Shown in pieces: positions 11,199-20,572 of a stretch of DNA of 64,000 nucleotides. This DNA is from Fistulifera solaris. Its lineage: Eukaryota > Bacillariophyta > Bacillariophyceae > Naviculales > Stauroneidaceae. The translations under genes were made by a program, and so were the position numbers. Location: NCBI GenBank assembly GCA_030295235.1, contig AP026130.1, positions 1,388,132-1,452,131 on the forward strand. Reading direction: 5' to 3'. A model generated the notes under the pieces. It was not told where the DNA came from. It saw nothing but the letters and a program-made list of their open reading frames with translations, and made no database searches. Position 1 is the stretch's first letter. The number at the start of each line of letters is the position of its first letter.

Positions 11199-12832
11199 CT
11201 ATACTGCCACAGGAACGAACTTGACATTTTTGGTAGCGCAGACAGGACAGGTTTCCCCGAGTCCTTCCGTGACGCAAGCTTCGCAAAACGCGTAATGCAT
11301 GCAGGGTGCCGCGATGTGAGAGCGCGTACCGAGTCCGCATACTACACAAGGTGGCAGCGCACCGGATTTCGTGGAGGACATGGTAGACATGTCGTGTGCG
11401 ATATCGTTATGAGCAGCTTCTTTTGACTTCTTTTCAATGAGACCCGGTGGTCGCTGTTCGAGCGCTCTTTGCCGCGCCAGATATTCTTGACGCTTCTTCT
11501 CGATCCGTTGAAACTCTTCTAGTTCCTTTTGTTGCATTTTCTTTTGCAGTGCACTATCCGATAGTTCCTCTTGCAAAACTTTCTCCGCCGCATCCGATTT
11601 GCTCTGCTTGAAAATCCCCAGGAACGAACTGCGATGTTTCGAGTTAGTTGCACTGTCACTCGTCGTCTTTTGCTCCGTCGGAACCGTTTTTGACTGGGCC
11701 GCTGGAAACATTCGTGACGTAAATCCTGGTTTCGTCCCCGATTCCATTCTTTGCCGTCTTTGATGACGATACCATTGTCGTTCCGCTTGCTCTTGTTTGA
11801 TGACTAAAAGCTTATCTGTCGTCTTTTGGGTTCTCGAAAGGTTTTTCGTTCGTGTGCTTTCAAGCCATCTTCCGTGAGACGCATGACACCCCGAACCGGG
11901 CCATTGACAAGCTCTGCATCTTGAACACCCTTGGGTTGCAACGACTCGGACATTGTCGTAACCGTATCATCTTCTTCAGGACCCAGCAGCTTCAGTCCCA
12001 CTAGCGGACTGAATTCAGATCCCTCACTGCAATAGGATGAATTATCTCGTGCTTTGGGAGTCGTCACATGTTCGGGTAATACAAATGGCGCTTTGGGTGA
12101 TTTGACGTCGGCTCCGAATCGTAATTTTGATGCATTACTTCCGCGCTTGTTGTTGTTTGAGTCTTCCGATGCCGTTCGTGGTCTCAGAATACTAGGAAGT
12201 GATTTCGAAGATGCCGTGAATGGCTTGACAGGCTCATCCCGTGACGGCTCCGAAAATTGAGCCGAGCGAGACATTGAAGACGCTTTCGCAGGCGCAGTTG
12301 AGTCGTCTTTAATTGAAGCGTAAACATCCCGAAGAGGTTGCTGCTGGTTCTTTTTGGGTGAATCACAAACAGGTTCGAAGCGACTGTAGGAACAATTCTT
12401 GTGTTCTGTAGGCAGATCATTCGGTTCCGCATTACTATTCTTTGCGTCATCTGCGTCCAGAGAACGCAAAGGAATGACTTTGTTTCGTTTTTGAGAAGCA
12501 GAGGAGGAAGCAGGAGACGGAGAAGGCTTTTCGTTGGGACTATTACCGATTCCCAAGCGCACATTTTGTTTGTAAGCGTTTAATTGATCTTCGATATCTG
12601 TGACATCCAAAAGATTGCGTCCGCTGGCTCTCGTGTTTGCCTCCGAACGTCCCGTACATGTCACTGCATCAGGACTTGTGAATATAGATCCAGCTCCGAC
12701 GGTATCGTCATCTAAAAGTTCAAAAAGACCCTTTCGAGTTGTCGTATTGTTGTGACGATTGTGTTTCTTCGAACTTTTTCCTTGTGAAGATTCTTTCCCT
12801 TTTCGAGATCGACTGCCGTTTTGAAACCACAT
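11199..12832 (-). CDS. RING-finger protein (putative E3 ubiquitin ligase)
   Basis: About 544 residues when one frame break is bridged. The N-terminal ~340 residues are disordered, rich in Ser, Lys and Asn, with basic clusters at the very start. A charged helical, coiled-coil-like region follows (ALQKKMQQKELEEFQRIEKK). The last ~45 residues form a compact C3HC4 RING: CVVCG, CMHYAFCEAC and CPVC, ending VKFVPVAV. C-terminal RINGs of this kind are found in MULAN/IAP-type E3 ligases. The break is at the run at 11824-11827. Adding one A on the coding strand joins REPK to KTTDKLLVIKQEQAERQWYR and on into the RING part, so this is one gene and not two. The substrate is unknown. Confidence 0.85.
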
Positions 12833-13180
12833 AACTATTGTAAATGCTGAGTAGAATGTTAAATATGATTATAACAAGGCATTAAGAGAGGTGATGATAA
12901 AGAAGAAGAAGTTGAATGATGGAGTTGCACATTCGACCGACGCGAAAGACAAAACGGTGGCCGAAAAATCATTCGGTGGTTTTTCACTTTCGCAATGAGG
13001 GCAGAAGGAGCATTTTGCGGACAAATTTGTGTCACACAAACAGGCCTAGCACGCCGTCACGGCCGAACGACTCAGTTACTATGAAACATTCACAAGTAGA
13101 CGTTTCCTGTTTAATAGATGTTTGAGTCTTGTTTGCTAAGTAGAAAGGGGTAGAAAACTTGAATCACGATAATCTGTGAT

Positions 13181-13400
13181 ATCATTGGTCGCCCGCCCCT
13201 TCCCAAATAAGAGCACGACTGAGATGACGTGACACAGAAAGTTCCAAATTACTCGGAGTCTCATGTCGCTCCGGGTCCTCTGATATCCGGGTTACCCTCT
13301 GTCGATAAATTTCCCTACGGAGCCTACGTGAAATGCACGTAGGCATTCGCAACAGTGCATTATTCCTTTTCTCTCTGTTTCTGCACCAAATCAATTTACT
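13181..13400 (-). repeat. Solitary satellite monomer, inverted
   Basis: Read on the minus strand, it contains CGTAGGGAAATTTATCGACA, then GAGGG and CCCGGATAT, the same order as the satellite half-unit at 23.9 kb. Just upstream on that strand is a hairpin, CCTACGTG-5 nt-CACGTAGG, equivalent to the satellite palindrome. It is a lone, diverged copy in the opposite orientation, about 10 kb from the array. Confidence 0.8.
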
Positions 13401-13586
13401 AAACCTAGCTTATAGTTGTTGGGAATGGCTAGCAGAAATAATAATATGACTTCATAGTTTGTAAACGCATTGATTGGATTATGTAGAATTACACATTATC
13501 CGGGTCTCCTTTGATCTGCGCTAACCTTAGTCTACCTGGTCGGCGCGCGGCGGGACGACACGACACCACCATCGCACGCTTTTATT

Positions 13587-13594
13587 TATTTTTT
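13587..13594. repeat. Left target-site duplication TATTTTTT
   Basis: The eight bases immediately outside the left terminal inverted repeat. The same octamer follows the right terminal repeat at 18689..18696. The sequence is low in complexity, so a chance match is possible, but the register against both TIR ends is exact. Confidence 0.65.
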
Positions 13595-13619
13595 GGCAGT
13601 TGAACCATGCTGGTGGACC
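13595..13619 (+). repeat. Left terminal inverted repeat (25 bp)
   Basis: Perfect reverse complement of 18664..18688. It begins GGCAGTTG and ends GGTGGACC. Similarity stops abruptly after the 25th base. Confidence 0.9.
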
Positions 13620-13996
13620 TTTTTGGACCGTACGTCGTCCGATTTACATAGGAAAACGACATGCCAGAGCGACATTGCCATCCAAATACTTTTTGGATCC
13701 AGCCAATCAGATGGCTTACATCCAAAAAGTCGAGCCAATCCAGCCAATCACAAGCGTCCCATCCAAAAGAGACTTTTAGCCGTCTGCTAGTTTTCCGCGT
13801 TGAGCAATCGATAGCCTACCGGTACTCACTGTACAGTAAATCGAGGTTTAACCTTAAGCACTCTCAATGTAGCTGGCCAAAAGAATGCATCCGTTCCAAT
13901 TTTTGGCCGATAATTATTTCTGCAAAAGAATGACATCGGCACAAACGAGAATAACTCGTCTCATCTTTTCGATTGCAAAGTTATCACACGAAAAGA

Positions 13997-16900
13997 ATGC
14001 CAGGAACATCAAAAAGAGGTCGGGGCCCCGACAAAGTCCAGCGAAGTCGCTCGTCAAACAAAAAGATTAGTTTGAAAAGATGGAGCTCGAAAAAGCAAAG
14101 AGAAAAGAGCAAGCTAGTGTGGATGCCACGTCCGCTGTAATGCACTCTTTTTTAGGCATAAAGGTTCCCGAAAAGGCCACCCCTGTAGAAGAAGAAGTCT
14201 GTGAAGATGTTGACATGACTGGCGAAGAACTAGAAAAGCAATTTACTGAGCGTCTTGTGATCGATGATACAACAGGTCAACCTGGCGACGTCGGCGTCGG
14301 CGATGATGACGACGACGCTCTTGGCTTCCGAGGGAAGACGGGGACTATAATGAGGATAGCAATGAGTTGAACGACGGCCGGCATCATGTCAAATTATCTT
14401 TCTAAGATTCAGACGAGGCTGAGAGATGAAACGCGTTGTCACTTCAAAAGGGGAGACGAGAAAATTCCTGACGATCAGAAATGGCTTCTGAAAATGCTTG
14501 AGGAGCACCAGTTCTCTCTTCCGTGGCAGCTTGCTTCAACACTGTGCAACAAGCTTGGGATAAATTCGGCTCCTTCTGCGTACTATTGCACTGTACATGT
14601 GTGGTTACCAGATGTCCAATTCAACAAAATGCCACCTTGCGGAGAATGCAAGTCAAATGCCCATGTTGGTCGTCATGCATTTGATTCCAGTTATCCTGGG
14701 CTGCCGATATCTGGCTTAAAAAAGGACGAGAATGCGTTATGACAATGCGGTATTGTTGTTCGAGGTGCAAGAGCGGAGAAAAGTCCTACACGTTTCGCGG
14801 ATACAATCTGAAAAGTTTGGAATTGATGCCGCTTAGTCGAAAGATTTGCTTCCCGGCTCTCTTAACGCACAAAAGCGGGGTCACTATGGAGCTAGCTCGA
14901 CTCGTTCGCTCACTTGTATCGAAAAATGTGCGTTCGAATTCTCTTGCTGCAATAATTGCGGAAATGCACCAGCTCGAGCACAAGCAGCAAATGTTGCTCT
15001 ATGAGTTGGAGGTAGCAGCTTCGCTTCTACCCGAACAGATGACAATAAAGCACCATTGTTTAGCGACTTCAATGATCGGAAAGGATACAATGGCCGATTG
15101 ATTACCGGGAAGTACATTCAGAGCATCTATCAACGCCTCATTCACTCCTTCCGGGAACTGGCTGACGACACGAAGAAGAGGGATTCTGAGATGATTAAGA
15201 TTGACGCATCTTATAAATTCTGAGGCGTTTGAAACGGGTTGGCGGCGAAAGTGTTTGATGGTCTAGTCACAGTGATGAATGAATTTAAAGAGATTCGTTC
15301 GCATTTTGTAATCTTTGGAGAGAGCCACGACCAGATGCGGCCGCCGCTACAAGCCATGAAGGCGACAATGGATTCAAATGGCCAAGCCGGCCCCAAACTT
15401 GCTTTCACTGACAGCCCCAAGCGAGACGGCCGACATGCTTATTTCCGTTTTCGATTCCTTGGCAGTAACTCAAGAGGCTTATAATACAATTGCAGAGGAG
15501 GAAAATAAGCAGCTAGGAGACAAGTCGGAACCCACTGAGTTGCTCAAGTCAGCATGGCAACGTCTTCTCACGACCGTCGCTTCCAATCTGTTCGATTAAG
15601 CATCATAATTATTCAGTTATTGAGGCTGATAAGGACATTACAATGTTTGCAGGAACCGCCATGGATCTGATGAAAGACAGGCAGGCAGAAAAGCGTATCA
15701 TGGCGCTTGATCTTGAATGGCCGGTCCACTTCAATAACAACGGTCGCATCAAAGGACAGGGAAAAGTTGCGACCATACAATTGTCATATCACACCTGTCA
15801 GGGCAACCTGGATAACGACATTTGTACTACAGTCATTCGCGTTCAACAGACAACAACTAAATTGAATGCAACACTTGTGCGTCTACTGAGCGAAGACTCT
15901 ATCCGATTTGTGGGTGTGAATGTTGCTGGTGATGTGACCAAGCTAAAAAAAGATTTCGCCAACATGAACAATGTGTCTGTAAACAAGATTGACTTGAGGG
16001 TCATGGCAAGGCGTCGTGGTGTTGTGCCACGGAATGGATCGTATAGTCTTGTTGCACTAGTCGAAGCCCAGCTGAAGGAATCGATGGAAAAGGATCAGAG
16101 AATGTCCGATTGGTCGGGTCCACTACAACCAAAACAGCAGGACTATGCCGCCTTAGATGCAATCAAAAGTCTGCAAGTATACGATTCTCTCGATAAACTG
16201 CCAGATTTAACAAGGGAACTTCAGCAAGGAGATTTTAGCTGGAACTAAGGTCACTATTGTTGCAAGTAAGGGCAGTAAGGCATCCATTCCGACGCCCGGT
16301 GCAGAGGGGGAGATACTTTCTCAAAAACAGATCTGGACAGCACCAAAAACATTTACATTCGTTGAAGGCCGGAAGCAAACCAGGCGGTCAATTTGTACTT
16401 GTTCGAATTAAAAGGTTCTGGCGCCGGGCTTGATAATGGATGGTTATAGGAAAGGCAGGAAAGGTGTCTCGCTGGGAGATTTTGTAAAAACCTTTGCAGA
16501 TGGCGATTTCGTGATGATGGTTAATCTTTCACAGTTGCGCTCTCAGCACCAGCAGGAATCATCGTCCAGCTCATCAGACGCTATCAACCCGAATCCGGTG
16601 ATCCATACTACAGAGCTCAACGAGGTGAATGCGAGTATAGTGAACGCTGACAACGAAACAGCTACAACGACCGGTTTCGCGAGAAGATGATTTGTTTACC
16701 CACGATTACATATTTGAACACGAGAATGAAGAAGATATCAGCCCTGATCCTGATTCTACGGATGCTTTTGACGACTTCTCAGAACTTACCCCTGCTAAAA
16801 TCCGAGAAATCGATGATATCATAAGGCGCGGTCGATAAGATGGGCCCTCTTACTGCACAGGACGGAGAAAAATACCTGGATCCGCCGCCGAAATCGATAC

Positions 16901-18439
16901 CGATTTGCTACTCCGCTGTGCTCGGAGACATTATACACGCAATTATGCGAATAAAGGTTCCAGCAAAGCACGAATGCCGCAAAGCTTACTCTGCTGCGCT
17001 TGTACGAGCGTTTTTAGAATGGGATCCTGAACGGTTAAAAGAGGTCAAAGAAGCATTGGTCAAATTAGGTGTTTCCGAAAGGAGATAGAGGCACGATTGT
17101 ACTACAACATACAGTGGTTCGCAGCATGTGTCGGCGAGCCCTTCCTCCGCATCTCCTTTATTGGCGTGTTCGTGCCGTTCTATCATACTTTGGCGACAAA
17201 ATCGACAGCGTGTCCAAGAAGCCTCTCTTCGGAAAAAATGAATGGAACAAGGCCAAAAGTCTGCTCTCCGACATACGGAAAGGATATTATTCCGACCCAC
17301 CCGGTGTATCATTCTACCGATATAGAGTGGATGGTCGGGGACAAATAATTCGCGACCGGAAAGGATTTGCGCTTCTTACGTGTACCAGAGGAACAAACGA
17401 TGTCGAGAACGAACATAGGAATCTCCTTGGGCCGATCGGAAACTCGCCAGTGGGACTTGAAATGATGGACTGTCTTTTGACCGATATACGTCTCCGAAGA
17501 AACATGATTTCAGCCCGAAAGTACCGACTGAACTTTCCAGACATTCGACATTTTGATCCCTGGTTAGTAGACGAATTACAGATTCACGGGTAGAAGAGGG
17601 TCGCAAAGTACTATTGTACCCGAACTGGATAAACTCATGTGATCTTGCAGAGACCCCGGAACGTTTTGGTTTCGTCGGTCTTCCCAGATCAGAGCTGACC
17701 GACGCAATAAATGAACGCGCTGCAACAATTGAGAACCTTGAGAATTGTGTTATCGAGAAACGTCTTTCGAAAGACATGCAGTATATAGCCAAATGCATTG
17801 GAACAAAATTGCCGTATCAACCTTTTTCGACTGCCGAGGAAATATCGATGTACGCACAACTGCGAATCAATGTAACCGAAAATCAACGAATCAAGCCAGA
17901 TGACCCGAACTTTGAGCTAGCTATTTGTCATGCCATTGTACCCCGTGTCGATGGAATTCGGATTTTTCCAAAGACGCCCCATTTATGTTCGGCAAATGGA
18001 AAAGAGATATCTTGAGAGGAAACGGATAGGCTCAGCCGTGAAGTATGTACAGTGCATTGGACGCACTCAGTAGTCTGAATGAAGCCACATCTACCATAGC
18101 AATCAACGCTTTGTCCGCCTCAAATGCATTGCAGAGCGGTGAACATATCGAAAAGGACGACAGCACCCAGATGCGAAAACTCTGCCCTCCTATCTTGCTG
18201 CCGAGACCAATCTTCGGCGTGAGTGGAAACATGATACAACGGGCGTGAATCTGTACCAATCGCACAGAAAAGGCAAAGCCGACCCCCAAAACGTGGCCGG
18301 TGTGGATAAGAAACCACGTCAAGGAAGACATTGCAAAACTTGTAAGCGTCCACTTGCCCAATGCCCTGCTGCCGCAGTAAGTAAGTCGGCTAAAAGGGTG
18401 TGCACTTACATCGAAAACACAGAAGCACAACAAATATAA
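13997..18439 (+). pseudogene. Transposase-like protein: DUF6729-like region, DDE core, DEDDy 3'-5' exonuclease
   Basis: One protein of ~1,450 residues recoverable across about fifteen frame breaks. In order: a basic start (MPGTSKRGRG), an acidic stretch, a Cys-rich DUF6729-like region (CGEC..CCSRC, then FPALLTH), and an RNase H-like core with Asp in KIDASYKF (15203) and Asp in AFTDSP (15410). A DEDDy exonuclease follows (ALDLEWP, GVNVAGDVTKL, YAALDAIKSLQVY). Next come RAVLSYFGDK and RGTNDVENEHR, whose Glu (17404) could complete a DDE triad, then HFDPWLVDE and a Cys-rich tail (CKTCKRPLAQC). From memory, fungal and protist proteins share this whole order. Breaks include single-base gains and losses, some outside homopolymers, so true decay is likely in part. 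Terminal repeats make it the element's own gene, and transposase function is inferred. Confidence 0.8.
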
Positions 18440-18663
18440 TCATTAATGGCTGCATGTTAAATAAAAATATCGTTTCAATTTTCATTGACGTATTCCTAAC
18501 ACTGGCGGCATTCCTATGATGCAAATCGTGGACTTTACTGAAGGTCCCGTGAGGGTCGCTACCGCACTCATCGTGTACATAGAGACTACTATCTCGGAAA
18601 GGGATAAAGCATTTTTGCGTCTGAAGTCGCTCGCTCCGCTCGCGACTTTTAAAATTTCCAAAT

Positions 18664-18688
18664 GGTCCACCAGCATGGTTCAACTGCC
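18664..18688 (-). repeat. Right terminal inverted repeat (25 bp)
   Basis: Perfect inverted copy of 13595..13619, ending CAACTGCC on the plus strand and followed directly by TATTTTTT. Confidence 0.9.
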
Positions 18689-18696
18689 TATTTTTT
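18689..18696. repeat. Right target-site duplication TATTTTTT
   Basis: Octamer identical to 13587..13594, directly abutting the right TIR. The run continues with a further T, so the exact length could be one more or less. Confidence 0.65.
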
Positions 18697-18866
18697 TGTT
18701 CCGTGTTCTTTTTGCACAGTTCGCTCTCACGACGATAAGGAAGTGTGAAAGTGATGGTCATTATTGTTACAAAGTCTTCATCATTAAACGCATAACTTCT
18801 CCCTCGTTTCATTCACTGATCTTCACAGCTCATCTTTCAACTAAAACGAACGAAAGAAATAGGCAA

Positions 18867-20306
18867 ATGGACGAAAAACTCTTGAATAACCATCTCGAAG
18901 GAGACGAGTACTTTTTACAAGAACAACACGGCAATTTGCTTTCCCCGTCGCCTCTTTTGACAGTACGAACTGATGTATCTTATCCAAATACACAAGAAAA
19001 ACCCGCTCGTGCGTATCGCAATCAAGGAGCGGCTTTGTTATTTCTGATGCACATGGCGGTCGTTTTTTATTGCGCTTTACAAGGAGGATGGCCCGTCGCC
19101 GTCGAACAACGATTGTTGGGTCTTTTGTTCCTCACAGGATGCACGGCTGTCGCTCTTTCGACAATAGCGTGGTATGCTATGACGCAGTATTCACAACACT
19201 TTGTTGTCGTGGCGTTAAGTTCGACTTTTGCGGGGCATTTCTTTGCTGCCGGTGTCTTGATTTATTTTCGTTGGTGGTCGGGTGTGCTTCTAGCTATCGC
19301 ATTTGCCGCGGTTACGTTAATTTACTTACGGACTGTATGGGATCGGACGCATGTAGCGGCAGCACAGTTGCAAGTTGCGCTGCAAGCCATTGAACGTAAT
19401 AAAGCAGTGCTGTCCCTGACCTATTTCATATTACTTTCACTGCAATTGTGGGTGTTGATATGGCTCATGGCTTGGCTAGGATTTTATAATTTGACTTATG
19501 GAGAAAACTGTTCGGATAATAATGACAACGACGATCAAGGCTATTACTGCATAGTTCGATTGGGAGGACATGGTGGTGTTCTATTTTTCTTTTGGCTGTC
19601 TTTTTTCTGGACGACTCAAGTCCTCCGCAACGTGTTGCGTGTGACCGTAGCAGGTGTGGTGGGCTCTTTTGTCTGTCGTCCCGAATATCCAGCGGTAGGG
19701 GAAGCGTTTCGGCATGCAACGACGTCTTCCTTTGGTTCAATATGCTTCGGAAGTCTTCTGACGGCATTAATTCAAGCGTTGTATCAAATTTGCCGCATGC
19801 TTCAGAGGACGTCATCTTCCTCATCAGGAAACTTTCTCGTTTGCATCGTCGACTGTATTGTGGGGTTTTTAGAGCGACTAACGGTTTACTTCCACAAATG
19901 GAGTTACATCTACATTGGCCTTTATGGGGACGACTACTTAACCGCAGGACAGAATGTGCTGCAACTTTTTCGGGAACGTGGTTGGGATACGATCATTACC
20001 GATCAACTCGTTGTAAGAACGCTGCAGTTGTTTGCGACAATGGTAGGCGTTAGTACAGGTGCAGTTGCACTGTTGATGGGGCCGTCTTTGCATTGGTCGA
20101 AACTTGTTACATTTGCTATACCGGCGCTACTGGGAGGAACTCTGTCTTACATTTTATTTCTCAGTGTCGTCGGAGCGGCTGTAGACTCCATCATAGTTCT
20201 CTTTGCGGAAGCGCCGCTCGAACTCGAGCGAAATCATCCAGGGCTCTATCGGCAGATGGTAACAGCTTGGTCCCAGCTGTATCCCGACGAATTCCGTGCC
20301 CCCTGA
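18867..20306 (+). CDS. Choline transporter-like protein (SLC44/CTL/PNS1 family)
   Basis: Uninterrupted 479-residue polytopic membrane protein. The start is the ATG in AGGCAAATGGACG. The frame is open further upstream into the transposon, but that stretch is not protein-like. A polar ~60-residue N-terminus precedes about nine to ten hydrophobic segments. CTL hallmarks are visible: ATTSSFGSICFGSLLTALIQ in the conserved C-terminal half, then YIYIGLYGDDYLTAGQNV and a final LYPDEF. Family members move choline or related substrates across plasma or organelle membranes, and plant and fungal roles are less settled. The TIR element ends 178 bp upstream, so the promoter is probably interrupted or replaced. 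It is convergent with the carrier gene ending at 20573. Confidence 0.88.
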   Translation: MDEKLLNNHLEGDEYFLQEQHGNLLSPSPLLTVRTDVSYPNTQEKPARAYRNQGAALLFLMHMAVVFYCALQGGWPVAVEQRLLGLLFLTGCTAVALSTIAWYAMTQYSQHFVVVALSSTFAGHFFAAGVLIYFRWWSGVLLAIAFAAVTLIYLRTVWDRTHVAAAQLQVALQAIERNKAVLSLTYFILLSLQLWVLIWLMAWLGFYNLTYGENCSDNNDNDDQGYYCIVRLGGHGGVLFFFWLSFFWTTQVLRNVLRVTVAGVVGSFVCRPEYPAVGEAFRHATTSSFGSICFGSLLTALIQALYQICRMLQRTSSSSSGNFLVCIVDCIVGFLERLTVYFHKWSYIYIGLYGDDYLTAGQNVLQLFRERGWDTIITDQLVVRTLQLFATMVGVSTGAVALLMGPSLHWSKLVTFAIPALLGGTLSYILFLSVVGAAVDSIIVLFAEAPLELERNHPGLYRQMVTAWSQLYPDEFRAP

Positions 20307-20572
20307 ATGCATCAAACAAGGTTGGATATAATGTAAAATTATATTGTCTACAACAATCGTTGCAATTGAAGACTCCGTTCATCATATCTTGCTTCTCCCG
20401 TCGAAAAGTACTAGCGAAGGAAAATGTACTTGCTAACAGTTCATCCACGACACAACTCTAGTAGGCACAAAATGTTGAAGTTTCGATTCGGCAGGAAATT
20501 GCGGTTATACTTTGTTATATTTCCCAACCTTGAATTGTTTTAGCAACGAATCTCTAATCATTGATGCAATCT
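20307..20572. other. Convergent intergenic gap
   Basis: 266 bp between two convergent stop codons. It is A/T-rich, and I see nothing beyond the 3' ends. Confidence 0.5.

Larger units (their letters stand above)
12833..13594. other. Intergenic region upstream of the RING gene, with a satellite monomer
   Basis: No supported gene. It holds the promoter side of the RING gene, a diverged monomer of the satellite that is tandem at 23.6-28.4 kb (listed separately), and A/T-rich DNA ending in the target-site duplication of the DNA transposon. Confidence 0.5.
13595..18688 (+). mobile_element. 5.1-kb TIR DNA transposon encoding a DDE/exonuclease protein
   Basis: The element has perfect 25-bp terminal inverted repeats starting GGCAGTTGAACCATGCTGGT and an 8-bp flanking duplication. 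It carries one long, broken gene on the plus strand (13997..18439). The left subterminal region has short repeats: CATCCAAA at least three times and AGCCAATC three times between 13660 and 13775, plausible transposase binding sites. The right subterminal region has an inverted repeat (AAGTCGC..GCGACTT near 18624-18648). An 8-bp duplication fits the hAT-like range, but the gene is not a hAT transposase. It lies 178 bp upstream of the CTL start codon. The element looks recently inserted, because TIRs and duplication are identical, yet its gene carries many indels. Either it was mobilised in trans or part of the damage is sequencing error. Confidence 0.85.
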
